Assembly: GCA_045106875.1 (NCBI GenBank)
Contig: JBGCFK010000189.1
Span: forward strand, 1 to 9,699
Reading direction: 5' to 3'
Source: Thermohalobaculum sp045106875
GTDB taxonomy: Bacteria > Pseudomonadota > Alphaproteobacteria > Rhodobacterales > Rhodobacteraceae
Length of the DNA: 9,699 nt
Positions within the stretch are counted from its first letter, which is position 1; each line of letters starts with the position of its first letter. The position numbers and the translations under genes are program-made. Of the stretch, positions 1 through 5,954 are shown one piece after another. The notes under the pieces were generated by a model. It saw only the letters and a program-made list of their open reading frames with translations. It had not been told where the DNA came from and ran no database searches.

Positions 1-495
1 GATCACCAGATACATCGGCAGGATATCGAACAGGCCGGGCACGTAAGTAAGGGTAAACAGACCAAGCAACGTCGCCTCGGGGCGGCCTTCGGTTGCCGAG
101 AAGAACCCGCCTACCGGAAACCACTTGGTGTAGTCCTTGCCGGGCTCACCCATGTCGGTTGACTGCAACAGCACCATGATCCCGGCAGTGGCCAGAACCA
201 CACCAATATGTGCCCAGTACACCTGCCAGACACGAAATGCGATACGTGCCGCGCCCAGATGCCAGCCACGTTTGATAAAGACAGCTCCGAACGCGATACC
301 GGACGCCATGCCCGAGCAGAAGACAAAGATCTCCGTCGCATCCGAGAAGCCAAACCTGGCCGGGATCCACATGCGCCAAAGGCTGTTAGGCGTGTGTGCC
401 ACCAGAATGATGAACATCGCAAGGCCGCGAAAAAAGTCGAGCCGCAAGTCTCGCTGTTTCTTTGCTCCGGTCGGGGCTGTGGGCGTGGCACTCAT
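1..495 (-). CDS. opgC: OpgC-family membrane protein, N-terminal part (truncated by window edge)
   Basis: The frame is open from an ATG at 495-493 to the window edge: 165 codons, no stop. OpgC proteins are multi-spanning inner-membrane proteins; in Rhodobacter sphaeroides OpgC adds succinyl groups to osmoregulated periplasmic glucans. Seen here: a polar N-terminus, then RDLRLDFFRGLAMFIILVAH (residues 16-34), with the basic/D-x-x-R-G start and first membrane segment typical of OpgC and related acyltransferases. Next come an aromatic-rich stretch, SDATEIFVFCSGMASG (51-66), and hydrophobic segments around 55-73, 95-112 and 143-165. The start is supported by GAGG on the minus strand at 504-507, about 8 nt upstream. 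The gene is divergent from the YeeE gene. The family is recognised by pattern; the succinyl-transfer role is known only for some members and is inferred here. The C-terminal two thirds are not visible. Confidence 0.8.
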   Translation of the reverse strand, partial: MSATPTAPTGAKKQRDLRLDFFRGLAMFIILVAHTPNSLWRMWIPARFGFSDATEIFVFCSGMASGIAFGAVFIKRGWHLGAARIAFRVWQVYWAHIGVVLATAGIMVLLQSTDMGEPGKDYTKWFPVGGFFSATEGRPEATLLGLFTLTYVPGLFDILPMYLVI

Positions 496-504
496 TCGTC
501 AGAC

Positions 505-523
505 CTCAGGATCTCTCAGGATC
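505..523. repeat. Short tandem direct repeat, 2 x ctcaggatc with 10-bp period
   Basis: The 9-mer ctcaggatc occurs at 505-513 and again at 515-523, one helical turn apart, immediately upstream of the opgC start. The first copy contains the opgC ribosome-binding site (GAGG on the minus strand). It could be a side-by-side protein-binding site or chance; with only two copies nothing firmer can be said. Confidence 0.3.
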
Positions 524-637
524 AAATTGGTAAATAGCACGCCAAGCCCTGCAGCACAGGTCAGAGACATGTTTCAGGTAGCCAGTCGGCTGGTTCTACG
601 GCTCAATGCCCGCTTTCCGGCGCACTGGCGACACCCT

Positions 638-653
638 TTCACCAGTTTGTGAA
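638..653. promoter_or_regulatory. Short dyad TTCAC-N6-GTGAA in the opgC/yeeE intergenic region
   Basis: TTCAC (638-642) and GTGAA (649-653) form a 5-bp inverted repeat with a 6-nt centre, about 90 bp upstream of the YeeE start. This size suits a small dimeric repressor, but a 5-bp dyad is not rare by chance. No clear -35/-10 pair was recognised in this 247-bp gap. Confidence 0.2.
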
Positions 654-689
654 GCCCCGAGATGGCCTGCCGGGACCAACAGGATAGAG

Positions 690-712
690 TTCTAGGCCCA
701 CAACGCCTAGAA
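690..712. promoter_or_regulatory. Perfect 8-bp inverted repeat upstream of yeeE (operator or leader hairpin)
   Basis: TTCTAGGC (690-697) and GCCTAGAA (705-712) are exact reverse complements separated by 7 nt. The dyad ends 18 nt before the Shine-Dalgarno of the YeeE gene. It lies inside the extended frame that would result from the upstream ATG at 662, which is one reason to place the start at 743. Both readings fit: a dimer-binding operator (sulfur-responsive ArsR-type regulators such as BigR often control YeeE/sulfur genes in alphaproteobacteria) or a leader RNA hairpin. I do not recognise the sequence as a known operator. Confidence 0.5.
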
Positions 713-742
713 GCCGACAGGGAAAAATTCGGGAGAACCGGC

Positions 743-1945
743 ATGCAAAAAGGTATTCTGGCGATCGCGCTGGTTGGGCTTGGGGCCGTTGCGTTCGCAG
801 GTTACATCGCGCGCGGTGGACTGGAAGGCCAGGGCCTCCGGTTCGCGGCAGGCGCGTTGCTTGGCGGCGCTGCCGGGTTTGCGCTGTATCACGCAGCTTT
901 CGGTTTCACAGCCGCGTGGCGGCGCATGTCGCGGGAGCGGCGCGGCGGCGGTCTGCGCGCACAGATGATGTTGATCGCTTTGACATGCGCAGCCACCTAC
1001 CTTCTGATCGGGTACGAGGATCTGACAGGCTGGAAAATGCATCCCGTCGTTCTGCCCATGGGGCTGTCCACAGCGCTTGGCGCACTTGTGTTCGGGATCG
1101 GAATGCAGCTTGGCGGTGGCTGCGCGTCGGGGACGCTGTTCACATCGGGCGGCGGGTCAACCCGGATGATCATCGTGCTGGCTTTCTTTATCGCAGGCTC
1201 GGTCTGGGCCACTGCCCATATTCCGACCTTCTGGCAGAAACTGCCAGAGATGACAGGTGTGCCGAACATCCAAGGCACCTCGTTGATCCGGGAACTCGGG
1301 CCAATTGGCGCTATCGTCGCGCTGTTCGGATTTTGCGCGCTGGTCTGGTGGGGATCTCGCGTGATCGAGCTTCAGGCGCATGGCGCGCTGGAGACCCCAC
1401 GTCCAACGACCTCGCTGCTAACGGGAAACTGGTCCCTCATGGCAGGAGCGATTGCGCTCACAGTGGTCGGCATCGCCTGTTTCCTGATTTTCTCACGGCC
1501 CTGGGGCGTGACTGCTGGCTTTGCCCTTTGGGGTGCTCAAATTCTGGATGCAACAGGCTACCCCGTTCGCGAATGGGACTATTGGGCAGTCGGTTGGCGC
1601 ACCTCCCAGATCGAGGCCGGGCCCTTTGCCAATAGGACGTCCCTTATGAATTTCGGTATCATCGCAGGCGCGATGGCGGCAGCGGCTCTGGCGGGGCGAT
1701 GGCGTCCGACTTTGGCATTGAGCACACGTGATCTTGTAACCGCAGTGATCGGCGGTCTGCTAATGGGTTATGGCGCACGGCTTTCCTATGGCTGCAATAT
1801 TGGCGCTTATTTGGGCGGGATTGTCTCGGGTTCGCTGCATGGCTGGTGGTGGCTGATCTGGGGCTTTGCAGGCTCGCTGATCGGCACGCGATTGCGGGGC
1901 CTGCTGGACATGGACCCGCCATTGCCTCAACCAAAACCTGCCTGA
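743..1945 (+). CDS. YeeE/YedE family sulfur-compound permease
   Basis: This is an integral inner-membrane protein of 400 residues from the ATG at 743. The family (TsuA/YeeE, YedE) moves thiosulfate or related sulfur compounds across the membrane using conserved cysteines in glycine-rich half-membrane loops. Seen here: about nine or ten hydrophobic segments and two internal halves. The first half carries FGIGMQLGGGCASGTLF (118-133, Cys127), the second LMGYGARLSYGCNIGAYLGG (340-359, Cys351). These are the signature loops, and both cysteines are present. HAAFGFTAAWRRM (50-62) precedes the first signature, as in many members. The frame continues upstream to an ATG at 662, but GGGAGA (731-736) lies 6 nt before 743, and the upstream extension is polar and spans a perfect dyad, so 743 is preferred. 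The stop is 12 nt before the DUF302 start, implying co-transcription. The exact substrate cannot be read from sequence. Confidence 0.9.
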   Translation: MQKGILAIALVGLGAVAFAGYIARGGLEGQGLRFAAGALLGGAAGFALYHAAFGFTAAWRRMSRERRGGGLRAQMMLIALTCAATYLLIGYEDLTGWKMHPVVLPMGLSTALGALVFGIGMQLGGGCASGTLFTSGGGSTRMIIVLAFFIAGSVWATAHIPTFWQKLPEMTGVPNIQGTSLIRELGPIGAIVALFGFCALVWWGSRVIELQAHGALETPRPTTSLLTGNWSLMAGAIALTVVGIACFLIFSRPWGVTAGFALWGAQILDATGYPVREWDYWAVGWRTSQIEAGPFANRTSLMNFGIIAGAMAAAALAGRWRPTLALSTRDLVTAVIGGLLMGYGARLSYGCNIGAYLGGIVSGSLHGWWWLIWGFAGSLIGTRLRGLLDMDPPLPQPKPA

Positions 1946-1957
1946 CGGGAGATACTT

Positions 1958-2437
1958 ATGCATGCCCTGATGCTGACAGCTGCCCTGATGTTCGCCACAT
2001 CGGCTTTTGCCGGGAACACAATCCCCGAGCGCCCGGGCTGGGCCGTGCATCCGACGACGGCCGCATATGCGGAACTGGTTGAACGCATGAAACCTGCAAT
2101 CAAGGCCGAGGGCATGGGGCTTGTCACTCAAGCGGGACCGACCGGGGCTGCGAAGAACCGCGGCATCACGATCCCGGGCAGCCGCGTCTTTGGTGTGTTC
2201 AACAACAAGTTCGCCGTGCGGACGATCCGGACGTCTGTTTCTGCCATGATCGAAGCGCCAATCCGGATGTATGTCACATCGAACCCGGACGGCACCGCAA
2301 CGCTGAGCTACAAGAAGCCAACCATGGTGCTGTCACCCTATTTCGACGAAGGCGGAGAAGATCTGCGGCAGATCGCGGAAGAGTTGGATGGAAAATTCGC
2401 CGCAATTGCTGCGAGGGTCGTGACATCCGCACCCTAG
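1958..2437 (+). CDS. Exported DUF302 domain protein
   Basis: This 159-residue protein has a short Sec-type signal peptide: hydrophobic LMLTAALMFATS, then AFA-G, with likely cleavage after residue 18. Mature residues from about 35 to 155 match the DUF302 pattern: an amphipathic helix (YAELVERMKPAIKAEGM), a GLVTQAG strand, RVFGVFNNKFAVRTI, then APIRMYVTSNPDGTATLSYKKP and a C-terminal helix (EDLRQIAEELDGKFAAIAARV). DUF302 is a small alpha/beta domain of unsettled function, seen in some bacteria beside sulfur-oxidation or YeeE genes. A good ribosome-binding site (GGGAGA, 1947-1952) lies 5 nt before the ATG, in the 12-nt gap after the YeeE stop. A periplasmic role linked to the permease's substrate is inferred from this pairing. 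I see no catalytic residues or cysteines. Confidence 0.85.
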   Translation: MHALMLTAALMFATSAFAGNTIPERPGWAVHPTTAAYAELVERMKPAIKAEGMGLVTQAGPTGAAKNRGITIPGSRVFGVFNNKFAVRTIRTSVSAMIEAPIRMYVTSNPDGTATLSYKKPTMVLSPYFDEGGEDLRQIAEELDGKFAAIAARVVTSAP

Positions 2438-2441
2438 ACCC

Positions 2442-2456
2442 CGGCGTTTTGCGCCG
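2442..2456. terminator. Weak hairpin between convergent genes
   Basis: CGGCG (2442-2446) and CGCCG (2452-2456) form a 5-bp GC stem around TTTTG, inside the 20-bp gap between the DUF302 stop and the stop of the minus-strand operon. There is only TT downstream on the plus strand and no T-run on either side, so it may act as a weak shared terminator or simply as a 3'-end stabilising stem. Confidence 0.35.
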
Positions 2457-2457
2457 T

Positions 2458-3468
2458 TCAGGTCAGGCCTAGCATTTCCGTTACCAGCCCACGCACGAAA
2501 GCGTCCATGGCCAAGGCGTCCTGACGTAAGTTGTTTGCCGTCTTGGCAGCAGCATGGCGCAACGCATCGACATCCCGGCCATGTACCCAGCCATCGATCC
2601 ATCCCGCCATGCCGCCCATGTCATCTGCAACGGGCAAGTTCCACCGCCCCTCGAACCGATCTGCCACTGGGGGCGTGGTCAACACGGGCACACCACGCCC
2701 GACCAGCTCGATGATCATCGGCAGGTGTCCGGCGATATCCGAGATTGGCAAAACTCCCAAAGCGATGGCCCTCATCTGCGCAGCCAGCGAGTAGTCCACA
2801 GGGTCGATACGCATCCGCGACATGCTCCGTGGAACATGGACATTGCTGTTCAGCATCAGGCCTTGTTCCAGCTTTGCACCGGATTGACCGAGGTCCGAGG
2901 CAAGCTGCCCCCACGCGCGTGCCAGATCCCCGTCGACATCCCCCGGCCACCCGATAGGCCCATCCGCACTGGACGAAACGCGCATTGCAGGCACAGCCAA
3001 AGGCCAACGGGCCGAACGCGCGGCACCACCTGCACTGACCTGCCGCAGAGCCTCGTCTGCCGCAAGATGCAGTTCCGGCGAGCGAGTTGGCCACGCCGCA
3101 ACCCGACCATCAGCAACATCGAACGCTCGGGGAATGCCGGGCAGAACGTGCTCGGGAAGCGATGTCCGACACATGAACACCGCGTCATATCCCGGGGCGC
3201 GGACCATGCCGGCAATGAGTGACGCCAGGGGCTGGGTGTTCTCAGGCTGTGACAGCATACGTGGATCAATGGGCGCGACGCCAACATGCGCGACGCCTTC
3301 CGGCCAATCGGGCGTCGTGCATTGATCGTCCGTTCCCGGATCTGCACTCAGCAGATCGACGACGCAATTCATGCCTTGAAGCAGGTGAGAAACTTGCTGT
3401 ACGCGCGCAGCAGCAGCCCGGTCACGGCCGGTATGATCGGCGCCAGCGACCAGCAACACGCGCTTCAT
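2458..3468 (-). CDS. Probable GT-B fold glycosyltransferase (GT4/GT1-like)
   Basis: The protein has 336 residues. Its N-terminus MKRVLLVAGADHTGRDRAAA is a first Rossmann strand and glycine loop followed by a helix, as in GT-B acceptor domains. A second strand reads NCVVDLLSADP (34-44) and a third YDAVFMCRTSLPEHVL (94-109). The C-terminal half has ALGVLPISDIAGHLPMIIEL and GRGVPVLTT (236-265), which resembles the donor-site segment of GT4/GT1 enzymes (Pro...G...K/P...E-x-x-x-x-G-x-P-V-V). The usual acidic/basic residues (E-x7-E, Lys) are only partly kept, so activity and the sugar donor are uncertain. It is the last gene of the minus-strand operon. Its ATG overlaps the upstream gene's TGA (ATGA, 3465-3468), so translation is probably coupled. 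Alternative: a GT-B-like protein without catalytic activity. Confidence 0.5.
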   Translation of the reverse strand: MKRVLLVAGADHTGRDRAAAARVQQVSHLLQGMNCVVDLLSADPGTDDQCTTPDWPEGVAHVGVAPIDPRMLSQPENTQPLASLIAGMVRAPGYDAVFMCRTSLPEHVLPGIPRAFDVADGRVAAWPTRSPELHLAADEALRQVSAGGAARSARWPLAVPAMRVSSSADGPIGWPGDVDGDLARAWGQLASDLGQSGAKLEQGLMLNSNVHVPRSMSRMRIDPVDYSLAAQMRAIALGVLPISDIAGHLPMIIELVGRGVPVLTTPPVADRFEGRWNLPVADDMGGMAGWIDGWVHGRDVDALRHAAAKTANNLRQDALAMDAFVRGLVTEMLGLT

Positions 3469-4376
3469 GGCGTCTCGATTTCTGCATATAGATCCAGCGG
3501 ATCCCCATACTGATCCAGAGTATCCGGAAAGGATGCCTCGTTGGGTCTGCCATCAGGGAGCAAAAGCGTGATACCTGCGACGTCGCCGAACGGCGCTGAA
3601 AACGCCACATCGACGTAGGGAACTGCAACGGCTGGGGTAACCACGATCAGATGGTCTTCTTTGTCCCGTAAATGCGTCAATTGCACGGATCCTGTCGTTC
3701 CATATGCTTTTGTTCGGAGCGTGGCGGGCGCGCGAATTCGGACTTCGGCAGCAGCGCCGGAAGTTCCAAACATTGGCAACCTCAAACGAAGGGGACCTTC
3801 TCGCACCAGTCGCACGCCACCCGCTCGGACAAGCCGGTAGGCGTCTGATCGGCCTTGCAGGATACGCGCGCTCAACGGATCAATCTGAAAGGCAGCCAAT
3901 CCGGGACGCTCCCAGGATAACTCTCTGACACGCGATTGCCCGACCAGATGTTGCCCCATCCAGTCCCACGGATCTATTACGCCGGAAATCAAACCGTTCG
4001 CGAAATCTTGCAGATCGTGCGCGAGCGAACCGAGACGCCGTGTGTTCAAATGCAATTTCAGGAAACCCGGCTCTAACGGGGCCATCCCCGACAAATCTGC
4101 AGAAACAGGCGCGTCACACCAGATCGCCGGGCGCACCGCGGGCACGTTGCCTGTAGCTATTATGATGGCGTCGGCAGATATCTCATTGACCGATGGCAGA
4201 TGGCTGACACAGCGATACCCGCCAGCAGAACTGGCGATCCGCCAAGTATCTAATGCACTGTGACAGTCGGGACCAGCCAGATCGGCTGCAAAAGGCACAA
4301 GGTCGGGATGTTCGCAGCATAGGCTTGCACCGCGGCGAACCGCTTCGGCGAGCACAAGATGGGTAAACCATTGCAT
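3465..4376 (-). CDS. Uncharacterised protein, 303 residues
   Basis: I do not recognise this family. The protein starts MQWFTHLVLAEAVRRGASLC without a signal peptide or clear membrane segment. The first ~110 residues have an alternating helix/strand pattern with several cysteines (20, 21, 38, 56, 87) and a strand-loop SADAIIIATGNVPAV (67-81), suggesting a Rossmann-like half. A helical, tryptophan-rich middle follows (DPWDWMGQHLVG, 135-146). From about residue 190 it is strand-rich (RLVREGPLRLRLP; AEVRIRAPATL; DVAFSAPF), like a beta-sandwich. It lies 9 nt after the upstream gene and overlaps the downstream glycosyltransferase gene by 4 nt, so it belongs to the same operon. No strong Shine-Dalgarno precedes the ATG, which fits translational coupling. 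It is probably a cytoplasmic partner in glycan or surface-protein metabolism, but that is context inference only. Confidence 0.65.
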   Translation of the reverse strand: MQWFTHLVLAEAVRRGASLCCEHPDLVPFAADLAGPDCHSALDTWRIASSAGGYRCVSHLPSVNEISADAIIIATGNVPAVRPAIWCDAPVSADLSGMAPLEPGFLKLHLNTRRLGSLAHDLQDFANGLISGVIDPWDWMGQHLVGQSRVRELSWERPGLAAFQIDPLSARILQGRSDAYRLVRAGGVRLVREGPLRLRLPMFGTSGAAAEVRIRAPATLRTKAYGTTGSVQLTHLRDKEDHLIVVTPAVAVPYVDVAFSAPFGDVAGITLLLPDGRPNEASFPDTLDQYGDPLDLYAEIETP

Positions 4377-4385
4377 GGCGTCAGA

Positions 4386-4865
4386 TCAGTCTTTCGTGAA
4401 TGCGTCCGGCAAGCTCTCCGGCAGCACAGGATCTCGTTCGGTCAGCGCTTGTTCGACCGCTTCTGCTACGACCAAAGGTCGCTCGGCCCGGGTGAGCTTG
4501 GGCACTGCGGCGTCCGCCATGAAGGCGTGTTTCAGTGCCTGAACTTCGGCCTGCAGCATGGCCATGGTCGTGGCGGCATCCTGCGGCAACGGTGCCCCGC
4601 AAAACATGGTGTAACGCGCAAGGTGGGCGCCATCCGGCAGCAGATGCACGTCAAGCAGAGCCACACCGTCAGATTGTGCGCCCTTGGGCAACGGAAACAT
4701 CACTTCTGCACCGTCAATTCGGGGCGTGATCGGAGCTGCAGCAACCCGCATGCCCGCCAGGCGCAGCTCGGCCTCGGCATTGTGCGGCAAAGCGAGGTCG
4801 GACGAAAGCCGGACGATCAGCGTTCCATCGACAAGATGGATGCTCGTCATGATGGGTTCAGCCAT
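4386..4865 (-). CDS. Uncharacterised protein, 159 residues
   Basis: I do not recognise this family. The N-terminal ~90 residues are strand-rich (SIHLVDGTLIVRLS, AELRLAGMRVAAAPI, VALLDVHLLPDG), like a small beta-sandwich. The C-terminal part is helical (AATTMAMLQAEVQALKHAFMADA and ERPLVVAEAVEQALTE), with heptad-like spacing that could form a short coiled coil. There is no signal peptide, membrane segment or cysteine pair. The ATG at 4865 sits inside the last codons of the DUF6478-like gene (8-nt overlap) with a purine-rich GGGGGCGAGA upstream; an ATG at 4850 is an alternative start. It is the second gene of the four-gene minus-strand operon. The overlap pattern suggests stoichiometric co-translation with its neighbours. 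The function is unknown. Confidence 0.65.
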   Translation of the reverse strand: MAEPIMTSIHLVDGTLIVRLSSDLALPHNAEAELRLAGMRVAAAPITPRIDGAEVMFPLPKGAQSDGVALLDVHLLPDGAHLARYTMFCGAPLPQDAATTMAMLQAEVQALKHAFMADAAVPKLTRAERPLVVAEAVEQALTERDPVLPESLPDAFTKD

Positions 4866-5454
4866 TCTCGCCCCCAGGGGTTGCGAACGAGACCGACAAC
4901 CCGCGGATATCGATCTCTGTCATCCCCGGATCGGAAAAGATCAGATCAAGCCATCCTGCCGAGATCTCGGAGAACACCATTCGCACGCCATCGAGAGCAA
5001 AACGAAGATCATGCGGGGCAGCGTCAAGCACCAAAGTCTCGTAGAGCGTCTCGGTTTGTTCTGCACTTCGCAGGTTCAGCCGAGCGAATGCCGTGATTGG
5101 CCGTGTCGCCGTAGCATCCAGATGCACCGCCATCACCGCACCCGGACGAACCTGCCGCAGATCGGCCTTTCGCAAAGCCATCGCGAGGGAAAGATAACTG
5201 CCCGAAAACTGATAGGCAGTGAGCCTTATCCACGGCCGCTCGGACACAGTGCACGCAAAGTTGCCACCATCGGCGTCATGAAACAGGGTGATCCTGTTCG
5301 CAATCTCGGTGCCGCCGGCTGGCGCATCAAAACGGCGAAAGCCGGGCGATTTCACCGATTTGCGCGCCGCCTTGCCAGGCAGCCGCAGGCCAAGCGCGCG
5401 CTTGCGATTTCCGGTGCTCCGCTTCTGACGCGTGGGCGCCATGCTCTCTGACAT
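4858..5454 (-). CDS. DUF6478-like protein, first gene of the minus-strand operon
   Basis: The protein has 198 residues from the ATG at 5454. Residues 1-41 are strongly basic and low in complexity (KR, RKR, GKAARK). The rest is a strand-rich domain: RITLFHDADG (54-63), IRLTAYQFSGSYLSLAMAL (76-94), VMAVHLDATATRPITAFARL (107-126), YETLVLDAAPHDLRFAL, and GWLDLIFSDPGMTEIDIRGL (167-186). The pattern LFHD...FSGSYLSL...ARLNLR...T-E...WLDLIF...M-x-x-I-x-I-R matches what I recall of DUF6478, a roseobacter-type family without a known function; this is from memory and should be checked. The start is supported by GAGGG on the minus strand 7 nt upstream. The frame extends further, to an ATG at 5499 or a TTG at 5562, but neither has a good ribosome-binding site. 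It overlaps the next gene by 8 nt. Confidence 0.6.
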   Translation of the reverse strand: MSESMAPTRQKRSTGNRKRALGLRLPGKAARKSVKSPGFRRFDAPAGGTEIANRITLFHDADGGNFACTVSERPWIRLTAYQFSGSYLSLAMALRKADLRQVRPGAVMAVHLDATATRPITAFARLNLRSAEQTETLYETLVLDAAPHDLRFALDGVRMVFSEISAGWLDLIFSDPGMTEIDIRGLSVSFATPGGENG

Positions 5455-5463
5455 CTCGGGACC

Positions 5464-5640
5464 CTCAGATGTTTCCACAGCTGATCGTTCAGGCCACATA
5501 TGACGCCAAGCGTAAAGAGAAACGTAACGTGGCACGTGCGCAGAGGTCGCTTTCTCTGGCAAGGCCTCCGTTACGAAGCGACACAGGCCGTGTCGAAAAC
5601 AAAGTTAATATGAATAGTGGCTTAACAGACTCAGATGTTT
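5464..5640 (+). repeat. 11-bp direct repeat ctcagatgttt, two copies
   Basis: The exact 11-mer ctcagatgttt occurs at 5464-5474 and at 5630-5640, 166 bp apart within one intergenic region. The first copy overlaps the ribosome-binding site of the minus-strand operon; the second directly abuts the TGCAAAATGCA element. A regulator or a looped complex binding both copies is possible but not shown. Confidence 0.3.
5579..5595. promoter_or_regulatory. 17-bp palindrome CGACAC-N5-GTGTCG
   Basis: CGACAC (5579-5584) and GTGTCG (5590-5595) are exact reverse complements around AGGCC. The site lies 125 bp upstream of the start of the minus-strand operon, and its size and symmetry suit a dimeric repressor or activator of that operon. 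I do not recognise it as a known operator. Confidence 0.35.
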
Positions 5641-5737
5641 GCAAAATGCACACAAAGCCCCCTGTTTGGGGCTCTTGTTGCTTCAACTCGATTTCCCGCA
5701 AAAGTAGAATTGAAGCCAGGGCGCACTGCATTTTGCA
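5640..5737. promoter_or_regulatory. Pair of inverted TGCAAAATGCA elements
   Basis: TGCAAAATGCA at 5640-5650 and TGCATTTTGCA at 5727-5737 are exact 11-bp reverse complements 76 bp apart, and each is itself TGCA-N3-TGCA. They flank the hairpin at 5656-5673. They lie about 200-300 bp upstream of the sigma-54 promoter, so they could be regulator sites for it or for the opposite operon. The pairing as one long-range RNA stem is also possible. Confidence 0.3.
5656..5673. terminator. GC-rich hairpin, possible orphan terminator
   Basis: AGCCCC (5656-5661) and GGGGCT (5668-5673) form a perfect 6-bp stem around CTGTTT, followed on the plus strand by CTTGTTGCTTC, a weak T-rich tail. No plus-strand gene ends upstream of it, so if it terminates anything, that is a short non-coding RNA or leader transcript from within this gap. 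Confidence 0.3.
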
Positions 5738-5808
5738 CAACAGCGGCAGAATAATGGTGAAAATACGACTTTTCACTACGGCGGAACTTGAATTGGCGTT
5801 AACGTTAG

Positions 5809-5822
5809 TGTCTGCGGGGACA
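5809..5822. promoter_or_regulatory. Dyad TGTC-N6-GACA, candidate enhancer-binding site
   Basis: TGTC (5809-5812) and GACA (5819-5822) are inverted around six bases. The site lies 117 bp upstream of the -24 box at 5939, the usual distance range for sites bound by sigma-54 enhancer-binding proteins. The dyad is short, and the assignment rests mainly on position. Confidence 0.25.
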
Positions 5823-5869
5823 GTCACAAGCTTGGCAGAGGCCGAGCATAGCATTCGAGGGGCAAACCC

Positions 5870-5912
5870 AACTTGTTACGACGGCGCTTTTTCGCGCCTG
5901 ATTGTACAAGTT
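5870..5912. other. Nested double stem-loop upstream of the adhesin promoter
   Basis: The outer arms AACTTGT (5870-5876) and ACAAGTT (5906-5912) are exact reverse complements. Nested inside are GGCGC (5883-5887) and GCGCC (5894-5898) around TTTTTC. The structure ends 27 bp before the -24 box. It would be transcribed only from a promoter further upstream, or it may serve as a DNA dyad for a regulator. As a terminator it lacks a T-run. Confidence 0.35.
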
Positions 5913-5938
5913 AGACCGGAAAACGAGTGACCGCGCAG

Positions 5939-5954
5939 TGGCACGGGTCTTGCT
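5939..5954 (+). promoter_or_regulatory. Sigma-54 (RpoN) -24/-12 promoter for the adhesin gene
   Basis: TGGCACG (5939-5945), four bases, then TTGCT (5950-5954) matches the RpoN consensus TGGCACG-N4-TTGCW at every defined position, with the obligatory GG and GC dinucleotides exactly 10 bp apart. The base before the core (G5938) departs from the preferred pyrimidine. Transcription would start near 5965, giving a leader of about 40 nt that contains the ribosome-binding site. It faces the large gene and sits at the expected place. RpoN promoters require an AAA+ enhancer-binding protein, which implies signal-gated expression. Confidence 0.7.

Noticed and set aside
137..652. Plus-strand open frame of 171 codons opposite opgC
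   Set aside because: The minus-strand frame has an unmistakable OpgC-like sequence with membrane segments; the plus frame is Arg/Pro-rich with no domain pattern and runs through the divergent promoter region.
662..742. Upstream ATG extension of the YeeE gene
   Set aside because: The 27 extra residues are polar and unlike the family, there is no ribosome-binding site at 662, and the stretch contains a perfect dyad. The ATG at 743 has GGGAGA at ideal spacing.
4359..5451. Long plus-strand frames opposite the first two genes of the minus-strand operon
   Set aside because: Their translations are rich in Arg/His/Ser/Gln without domain character, as expected for antisense frames in GC-rich DNA. 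The minus-strand genes have coupled starts and stops.
5531..5550. Second TGGCACG-like -24 element
   Set aside because: TGGCACG at 5530-5536 is not followed by TTGC at the required spacing, so it is not a sigma-54 promoter.
5455..5562. N-terminal extension of the DUF6478-like gene to an ATG at 5499 or a TTG at 5562
   Set aside because: Neither start has a good ribosome-binding site, whereas the ATG at 5454 has GAGGG 7 nt upstream. The added residues show no family similarity.
5604..5626. GTTAA-N13-TTAAC as a CtrA-type site
   Set aside because: CtrA sites need TTAA-N7-TTAA(C). Here the spacing between the TTAA half-sites is 13 bases, so it is only a weak AT-rich dyad.
5754..5930. Possible small plus-strand gene of 58 codons starting MVKIRLF
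   Set aside because: It has only a poor ribosome-binding site and no recognisable similarity, and it overlaps the nested inverted repeats just before the sigma-54 promoter. It is kept as a remote possibility for a leader peptide or small protein.
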